Translations under genes and position numbers: made by a program | Part shown: one piece after another, positions 13,615-17,904 of the stretch | Position numbering within the stretch: position 1 is the first letter of the stretch | Layout of the letters: the number at the start of each line of letters is the position of its first letter | The notes under the pieces: model-generated | Told to the model about the DNA's origin: nothing | The model's database searches: none | The model's input: the letters and a program-made list of their open reading frames with translations, nothing else | NCBI GenBank assembly: GCA_003022905.1 | Contig: PXSE01000104.1 | Location: 1 to 17,904 of the forward strand | DNA: 17,904 nt | From: Halobacteriales archaeon QS_9_68_42 | GTDB lineage: Archaea > Halobacteriota > Halobacteria > Halobacteriales > Haloarculaceae | Direction of reading: 5' to 3'

Positions 13615-14199
13615 ATGCCAGAGTGTGACTACTGTGGCGCCACCCACGACAGCGAGGGGGCGCACTTGGACCACCTCGAGTCCGAACATTACGACGAACT
13701 CGGCCCCATCGACAAGCGCCGGGTCGACGACCGGGGGTCCGGGTTCGATGTTCCGGTCGGCCCCATCGCCATCGGGGTGGTTCTCGTCGCCGCGGCCGGC
13801 ATCCTTGGATACGTGGTCTTCGTCGCCGGAGGCAACGGGAGCCAGGAGGTCGGGCCTTATCAGAGCGACCACTACCATGGCACGATGGAGATGACCGTCC
13901 TCGGCAACGATGTCGACTTCTCGCAGTCGCAGTACCAGGTCAGGGACAACCGGTTTCACTTCGAGGGCGGCAACGGACAGCGGTGGCACGCCCACGCGAC
14001 GAGCGTCACCTTCGGGTACGCGATGAACGCCCTAGGGTTCGACGTGTCGACCGACCCGAACACACTGGTCTACCGCGGCGACACGTACACCGACGGCGAG
14101 GGGTACGAGGTGGTCCTCGAAGTCAACGGCAACTCCGTCGGCACCGACTACGTCCTCAAGCAGGACGACAACATCCGGGTCGTCGTCCGGGAAACCTGA
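13615..14199 (+). CDS. Zinc-finger protein with one membrane anchor and an exported domain
   Basis: The 194-residue protein has three parts. Residues 1-30 are a C2H2-like finger (Cys4, Cys7, His20, His25). Residues about 46-72 (VGPIAIGVVLVAAAGILGYV) form a single membrane helix. The rest is a beta-rich domain with two stretches around His-rich DHYHGTMEMTV and RWHAHATSVTFGYAMNALG, probably outside the cell. I recognise no enzyme family; the outer domain might bind metal. ATG 13615 puts the first finger Cys at residue 4; an in-frame GTG at 13603 adds four residues. A cytoplasmic finger joined to an exported domain suggests signalling or anchoring, but that is conjecture. Confidence 0.65.
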   Translation: MPECDYCGATHDSEGAHLDHLESEHYDELGPIDKRRVDDRGSGFDVPVGPIAIGVVLVAAAGILGYVVFVAGGNGSQEVGPYQSDHYHGTMEMTVLGNDVDFSQSQYQVRDNRFHFEGGNGQRWHAHATSVTFGYAMNALGFDVSTDPNTLVYRGDTYTDGEGYEVVLEVNGNSVGTDYVLKQDDNIRVVVRET

Positions 14200-14227
14200 T
14201 ACTAACTACTGTACGTCATTTTGGTAT

Positions 14228-14251
14228 CGACCGCAAGAAGGCGTGCGGTCG
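14228..14251. repeat. 8-bp hairpin between convergent genes
   Basis: CGACCGCA, loop AGAAGGCG, TGCGGTCG: a perfect stem between the zinc-finger gene and nadE, which converge here. It may serve both transcripts as a 3'-end structure; there is no T-run directly after it. Confidence 0.4.
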
Positions 14252-14357
14252 AACCGGTACTAGTCACCGTAATCAGTACGAACCCGACCGTTATGTCAGC
14301 TTCCCATCGGCCACCCGACTCCGAGTGCAGGGTCCGAGGGAGTCTGTACGACGCCGC

Positions 14358-15038
14358 CTACAGCGGGTCCGGCGCGGGCGGCATCGCGCGCTTGTGTTTG
14401 CTCTGCTCGTACAGTTCCGCCACCCGCTCGATTGCCTCCTCGGAGATGTCGAGGGTCCGTCTGGTCGCCGACTTCGAGAACGGTCCGTCAACGTGTAGCG
14501 CCAGAATGGCGTCGACCTCGTCGTAGCCGAGTCCCATCTCCGCCTCGTCGGTCTGGCCCTCCCACATGCCGGCGGTCGGCGTACGCGTGACCAGGTCCTC
14601 GGGGACGCCGAGCTGGCGCGCGAGCTGGCGAACCTGGCACTTGTAGAGGTTGCCGATGGGGTTGCAGTCGACCGCCTGGTCGCCGTCGGGCGCGGCCTCG
14701 ACGAACGAGTCGACGACCGGGTTGATGTCAATGACGTCGTACTCGATGCCGAGCGCCTCGGCGACCCGCTCGGCGTCCGTCTCGTCGGCGTCTGCGTTGA
14801 CCTCGCTCGGCATCAGCAGGCCGTGGAGGCCGTCGGCTCCGAGCGCCTCGACGGCCAGGTAGGCGGTGGTCGTCGAGTCGATGCCGCCCGAGAGCCCGAG
14901 CACGGCGCCCTCGGCGCCCGCGTCATCGACGATGTCGGCGATGAACTCCACGATGTGGTCGCGGCGGGCTGCTAGCTCCGACTCCGAGAGCAGCAGGTCG
15001 ACGTTCGTTTCCTCCAGTAGCGGCGAAGCTTCCATCAT
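14358..15038 (-). CDS. nadE: NH3-dependent NAD+ synthetase lacking its central region
   Basis: NadE amidates nicotinic acid adenine dinucleotide to NAD+ using ATP and ammonia. Present: PP-loop LGLSGGIDSTTTAYL (residues 47-61), VDCNPIGNLYKCQVRQLAR (123-141), TPTAGMWEGQTDE (153-165), LGYDEVDAILAL (170-181) and HKRAMPPAP (215-223). Missing: the block between VDSFVEAAPD (to 118) and GDQAVDCNP (from 119), where the family has the GN-x-KAR-x-R helix, the GTGNRSE nucleotide-binding motif and YFTKYGD. About 45-50 residues are lost in frame, leaving 226 instead of about 275. As read the enzyme should be inactive. MM at 15038/15035 follows the TATA box at leaderless spacing. Confidence 0.88.
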   Translation of the reverse strand: MMEASPLLEETNVDLLLSESELAARRDHIVEFIADIVDDAGAEGAVLGLSGGIDSTTTAYLAVEALGADGLHGLLMPSEVNADADETDAERVAEALGIEYDVIDINPVVDSFVEAAPDGDQAVDCNPIGNLYKCQVRQLARQLGVPEDLVTRTPTAGMWEGQTDEAEMGLGYDEVDAILALHVDGPFSKSATRRTLDISEEAIERVAELYEQSKHKRAMPPAPDPL

Positions 15039-15060
15039 CAAGTGGCGGTACGGGCGCTCG

Positions 15061-15070
15061 GAACTAATAA
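15061..15070 (-). promoter_or_regulatory. TATA-like box of nadE
   Basis: Minus-strand TTATTAGTTC lies 23-32 bases before the first ATG (15038) and is the only AT-rich motif in the interval, giving a leaderless start. Confidence 0.55.
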
Positions 15071-15274
15071 CCCCCGTCGCCCCACTCGTTTCTGAACGGC
15101 CGTCCGCTTCCGCGGGCGGCGCCGAGGCGCTACGTTCAAGTGGCGGCGGACGGTAGCGCGGCGTGGACGCGTCGGACGGCACGGACGCCGCTCGGTGCGG
15201 GAACGAGGTGAGTGCCATTGGTGAGCGACCGGACGGTTTGCGAGCCGTGGGGCATGAGGAGCGAAACGACGAAC

Positions 15275-15345
15275 GCGCCGTTGGTCCAGTGGTAGGACAG
15301 TGGCTTCCCAAGCCACTAGCCCGGGTTCAATTCCCGGACGGCGCA
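15275..15345 (+). tRNA. tRNA-Gly(CCC)
   Basis: A cloverleaf of 71 bases. The acceptor is GCGCCGT/ACGGCGC with discriminator A, the D arm is GTCC...GGAC, the anticodon arm GTGGC, TTCCCAA, GCCAC (anticodon CCC, reading GGG), and the T arm CCGGG, TTCAATT, CCCGG. No CCA or intron is encoded. It stands alone, with nadE divergent upstream and a repeat-rich trailer downstream. Confidence 0.95.
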
Positions 15346-15660
15346 TTTCCTGCGAACGATAGTGAGCAGTGAAATCGCCACGGGAATTGAGCCCTGCCAG
15401 TCGCAGCGCTCGAACGGAGTGAGAGCGACCGTCTGGCTCCGGTTCAATTCCCGGACGGAGCACTCCCGAGGTCGTGCCCCGTCCGACCTCCCGCTCGCTC
15501 TGCTCGCGGGAGTCCCGGACGGCGCATAGCGAGACGCGACCGCAGGGAGCGTCTCGAATTGTGAACGGCGAGGCCGAGCGAAGCGAGGCCTCGACAATGC
15601 GAGCGGGGAACGGAGTGATCCGCGAGCATGTCCTGCGAACGAACGTGAGCAGCGAACCCG
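15346..15660 (+). repeat. tRNA-Gly trailer: inverted T-arm, two extra 3'-end copies and a duplicated flank
   Basis: Downstream of the tRNA in order: TCCTGCGAACGAT...GTGAGCAG (15348-15373); the 29-base block starting CACGGGAATTGAGCCCTG (15379-15407), which holds the T-arm reversed; a diverged direct copy of the T-arm and acceptor end (about 15433-15462); a shorter direct copy TCCCGGACGGCGCA (15513-15526); hairpins GAGACG/CGTCTC and CGAGGCC/GGCCTCG (15530-15593); and a second copy of the first flank (15631-15656, 3 mismatches in 26). I see no gene in this stretch. The layout mirrors that after tRNA-Thr. Confidence 0.65.
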
Positions 15661-15828
15661 ACAGCCGAGAGCCGCCGTCTCGCTTTGGTTGATGAGGTTC
15701 GTCCACCAGCCAACCGGCCCGCGGAACCGTTTACATCGTTTGAACTGTTCATATCGGGGCCCGAAGACGTGGACGTTCGTCCGGGTTTATACAGGTACGG
15801 GGATGCTGTAGAGACGGAGTAACACACG
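15661..15828 (+). other. Intergenic region leading to the PadR-type gene
   Basis: No gene is visible between the end of the tRNA-Gly trailer repeats and the PadR-type start. It contains the palindromes and TATA box listed as a separate regulatory feature. Confidence 0.5.
15741..15792 (+). promoter_or_regulatory. Promoter of the PadR-type gene with two palindromes
   Basis: TTTATAC (15786-15792) is the clearest TATA box in the window, 37-43 bases before the ATG at 15829 and predicting a leader of about 15 bases. Directly before it lies the perfect palindrome GGACG-TT-CGTCC (15771-15782), covering the expected TFB-recognition position; further up is TGAAC-T-GTTCA (15741-15751). PadR proteins often repress their own promoter by binding palindromes, so these are good operator candidates. 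Confidence 0.55.
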
Positions 15829-16338
15829 ATGTCAGAGAACCAGTCCGGGTCCGGGGAGACCCTCCAGAGCCTCGTGGGGGAACTGGACGGGGCCGGGGAC
15901 GCCGACTCCCGCACCGACCCGACAGAGCGCACCGAAGCAGTCGTCGAGGAGACGGCCGACGCCGTCTTCGACGGGGGCCGACTCGCCGTCAACGAGGGCC
16001 TCGTCAAGCAGTCGCTGCCGGAACTCCTGACGGCGCTCGTCGAGCTACGAACCAGCGAGACGCACGGTAAGAGGGTCATGGACGACCTCGAGGAGTTCTT
16101 CGGCGTCGACCTGAGCCCGGGGACGGTGTACCCGGTGCTCCACGACCTCGAGGAAGAGGGTCTGCTGTCGATGCACGAACTCGTCCAGACGAAGGAGTAC
16201 AGCGTCGAGGACCCCGAAGCAACCGCCGAGATGCTCCAACGGACGATGGGCCAGCACCTCGCGTTGGGGCTGGTGTTCCAGCGGGCGCTCGAGGAATTCG
16301 GGGCCGGCGATGACGGCAACGACGACGTTGAGCTCTGA
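15829..16338 (+). CDS. PadR-family transcriptional regulator
   Basis: The 169-residue protein has an acidic, Ser-rich disordered N-terminus (1-45), then a winged-helix domain (about 60-135): SLPELLTALVELRTSETHGK, EEFFGVDLSPGTVYPVLHDL, EEEGLL and KEYSVEDPEA. GTVYPVLHDLEEEGLL is the PadR recognition-helix signature. A C-terminal helix (GQHLALGLVFQRALEEF) probably mediates dimerisation. It likely controls its own promoter and perhaps neighbouring genes; the ligand is unknown. It converges with the Nmad3-like gene, 12 bases between stops. Confidence 0.8.
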   Translation: MSENQSGSGETLQSLVGELDGAGDADSRTDPTERTEAVVEETADAVFDGGRLAVNEGLVKQSLPELLTALVELRTSETHGKRVMDDLEEFFGVDLSPGTVYPVLHDLEEEGLLSMHELVQTKEYSVEDPEATAEMLQRTMGQHLALGLVFQRALEEFGAGDDGNDDVEL

Positions 16339-16350
16339 AACCGACAGCGG

Positions 16351-17073
16351 TCACCCGAACGGTCGTTTTCTGTCGCCGCTGTCGTGCAGTTCCAGCAGCG
16401 TCTCGGTGCCCTCGCGGTCGAACCGCATCGGTCGGCGCCACCACGGTCCCTTCCCGGAGTCGCTGGACAGGTCCGTGACGAGGCGGTTGGCGTCGACGCC
16501 GGCCTCCCGTCCCGACAGCGGGACCGCGGTCTCGTACAGCGCCGACCCGGGCGCGTCGCCGCACAGCAGCACCTCGGCATCGAACGTCGCCCGCTTGACG
16601 TGAGCGTTGGTCTCGAAGGCGGTCCGGCCGGGCGCCGAGAGGTTGCGGTACGCCGACGCGGAGACGGGGTCCCGCGAGAGCCGGAAGTGGCCGATGACGT
16701 AGGCGCCCCATTCGGGGGCGATCCAGTCGGCCGAGTCCTCGTCGGCCGTCGACAGCGTCGCGTAGAAGAAAACGTAGTCGCCGGCCTCCAGTTCCAGCAG
16801 CGGCCGGGCCTTCACGCCGTGGGGGTCGCCGTAGGTGTAGCGGTCACAGCCGTGGACGCCCTCGAAGGTGGGGTCGAGGTGGACCGGCGTCTCCGCAACC
16901 GGCGTCACGTCGATGGAGAGGTCGAGATCGACGTACGTCGGCACGTCGACGCCGTCGCGGGTCGATTCGGACTCGGGGATGGGCACGTACTCGAAGCGGC
17001 CGTCCGCGCCTATCGGGCCGCGGAACCCCGGTTCGTTGGTGTTCGCCCCGACGTTGATAGCGACGCTCCGCAT
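16351..17073 (-). CDS. Nmad3-like putative nucleotide-modification protein
   Basis: The 240-residue protein starts MRSVAINVGANTNEPGFRGP and continues with PTYVDLDLSIDV, HLDPTFEG, YTYGDPHGVKARPLL, DYVFFYATLS, WGAYVIGHFRL and the C-terminal LSSDSGKGPWWRRPMRFD. This conserved pattern is what I recall of Nmad3 (nucleotide modification associated domain 3), a family proposed from genome context to act in modified-base biology; no reaction is established to my knowledge. No phage, restriction or modification genes adjoin it here. ATG 17073 fits the family start. It is divergent from the exported protein gene, with 121 bases between starts. Confidence 0.65.
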   Translation of the reverse strand: MRSVAINVGANTNEPGFRGPIGADGRFEYVPIPESESTRDGVDVPTYVDLDLSIDVTPVAETPVHLDPTFEGVHGCDRYTYGDPHGVKARPLLELEAGDYVFFYATLSTADEDSADWIAPEWGAYVIGHFRLSRDPVSASAYRNLSAPGRTAFETNAHVKRATFDAEVLLCGDAPGSALYETAVPLSGREAGVDANRLVTDLSSDSGKGPWWRRPMRFDREGTETLLELHDSGDRKRPFG

Positions 17074-17163
17074 GGGCGGCGTTCGTCGCGGAACGGCAAA
17101 ACCGCTTTCCTCGGGCGGTCGGCGGTGAATCCCTGCCGGAGCGGTGGCGACCGAACCAGCAAC

Positions 17164-17172
17164 GGTTTTGAG
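17164..17172 (+). promoter_or_regulatory. TATA-like box of the arylsulfotransferase-like gene
   Basis: GGTTTTGAG lies 23-31 bases before the ATG at 17195 and is the most AT-rich motif of the divergent interval. Confidence is limited because it is weak. Confidence 0.3.
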
Positions 17173-17194
17173 TGTCCGACGCCTGGCCCCGCCA

Positions 17195-17904
17195 ATGCGA
17201 CGACAGCGCGTCCTCGCTCTGAGCGCGGTCCTCCTCGTCGCCGTGGCCGCCCTCGGCGGGCTCGCGGTCACCGCCGACGACTCCGTCGAGACGTCCAAGG
17301 GAGAACCGTCCCCGGGGGAGACCCTGGTCAGCGTCCAGGCGTACGGCTGGTTCGGCAACCACAACGGCGACGCGTTCATCGTCAACAGCGGCGGCGAGCG
17401 GATCTGGGAGTATCAGCCCGACGACGCCGCCGTCTTCGACGCCGAGATGCTCGACAACGGCAACGTGATGGTCTCGTTCGGCCAGAAGGTGCCGGACGCC
17501 GACTGCCCGGAGCGGTGGGCCAACACCTCCCGGGACCACTGCATCCGCAATCGGGTCCAGGAAGTCGACCCCGACACCAACGAGGTGGCCTGGGAGTACA
17601 CCTGGTACGACCGGTTCATGTCGTACCACGAGGTCCACGACGCCGACCGTCTCGAGAACGGCGAGACGGTCATCATCGACATGGCGCGCCACCGGACGTT
17701 CACCGTCGACCGGTCGGGGAACGTCACCTGGGAGTGGTCCGCAACGGAACACCTCGACGAGGGCAGCGAGTTCTGGGCCGACCACGTCGAGGGCACCGAA
17801 CGCGAGGACCACGCCTACACCGGGCCCGAGCAGGACTGGACCCACATGAACGACGTCGACCGCCTCGAGAACGGCAACTTCCTGATGTCCATCCGGAACT
17901 TCGA
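17195..17904 (+). CDS. Arylsulfotransferase-like exported beta-propeller protein (partial)
   Basis: 236 complete codons are inside the window and the gene runs off the end. Residues 1-27 (MRRQRVLALSAVLLVAVAAL onward) are a basic start plus hydrophobic helix: a signal peptide or membrane anchor. The mature part shows repeated propeller-like blades, each with a Gly-Asn turn and Trp-Glu/Tyr strand: DAEMLDNGNVMVSFG, VQEVDPDTNEVAWEYTW, HEVHDADRLENGETVIIDMA, FTVDRSGNVTWEWS and THMNDVDRLENGNFLMSIRN. This pattern fits the haloarchaeal arylsulfotransferase (ASST) family, whose catalytic His residues are hard to place in a partial copy. Substrate is unknown; sulfate transfer between phenols is the bacterial precedent. 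Confidence 0.7.
   Translation, partial: MRRQRVLALSAVLLVAVAALGGLAVTADDSVETSKGEPSPGETLVSVQAYGWFGNHNGDAFIVNSGGERIWEYQPDDAAVFDAEMLDNGNVMVSFGQKVPDADCPERWANTSRDHCIRNRVQEVDPDTNEVAWEYTWYDRFMSYHEVHDADRLENGETVIIDMARHRTFTVDRSGNVTWEWSATEHLDEGSEFWADHVEGTEREDHAYTGPEQDWTHMNDVDRLENGNFLMSIRNF

Noticed and set aside
1..17904. CRISPR array, defence island or replication origin
   Set aside because: No regularly spaced repeats, no cas or restriction genes, no orc1/cdc6 gene and no cluster of origin repeats were seen.

Overview
The window reads as the chromosome of a haloarchaeon. GC is high, and the deduced proteins are acidic (rich in Asp and Glu). Genes are packed on both strands, most have no Shine-Dalgarno signal, and many have an archaeal TATA-like box about 25-35 bases before the start, as expected for leaderless mRNAs. 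Several families are typical of this group: a haloarchaeal-type malate synthase next to isocitrate lyase, an HTH-10 regulator of the bacterio-opsin activator type, and a zinc-finger/membrane protein.

Layout. 1-1285: the last codons of a PDCD5-like protein, a PP-loop ATPase and a broken TrkA-type protein. 1552-3237: an overlapping three-gene unit (MOT1-like sulfate/molybdate permease, a 38-residue protein, a PIN-like protein), met tail to tail by a short-chain dehydrogenase (3137-4003, minus). 4004-4432: non-coding DNA with a 74-base direct repeat that touches the 3' end of rdgB (4433-5074, minus). 5163-5555: an unrecognised small protein. 5552-6493: a patch of decayed DNA with an hsp20 pseudogene between IS200/IS605-like relics. 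6494-8914, minus: the glyoxylate-bypass pair aceA-aceB, with the aceA 5' end damaged. 9202-11337: an R2-like ligand-binding oxidase, divergent from an HTH-10 regulator that runs into a small membrane protein. 11413-12001: a zinc-ribbon protein and tRNA-Thr(GGT). 12031-15038: an unrecognised protein, a crotonase, a zinc-finger membrane protein and a NAD synthase lacking its central region. 15275-15660: tRNA-Gly(CCC) and its repeat-rich trailer. 15829-17904: a PadR-type regulator, an Nmad3-like protein and the start of an arylsulfotransferase-like exported protein.

Two things stand out. First, both tRNA genes are followed, in the same orientation, by the same composite: an inverted copy of the tRNA T-arm inside a 29-base block (26 of 29 bases shared between the loci), then a further direct copy of that tRNA's own 3' end. 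I see no integrase gene. This looks like a recurrent tRNA-trailer element or a set of integration scars, and the inverted T-arm could pair with the tRNA it follows. Second, five genes (trkA-like, hsp20, aceA, the HTH-10/membrane protein junction, nadE) each appear to have lost an internal segment at one clean junction, and four of the five change frame. Such clustering points either to unusual small-deletion mutagenesis or to an assembly fault, and nadE, normally indispensable, makes that question sharp.

Family assignments come from motif recognition by eye; no database search was possible.
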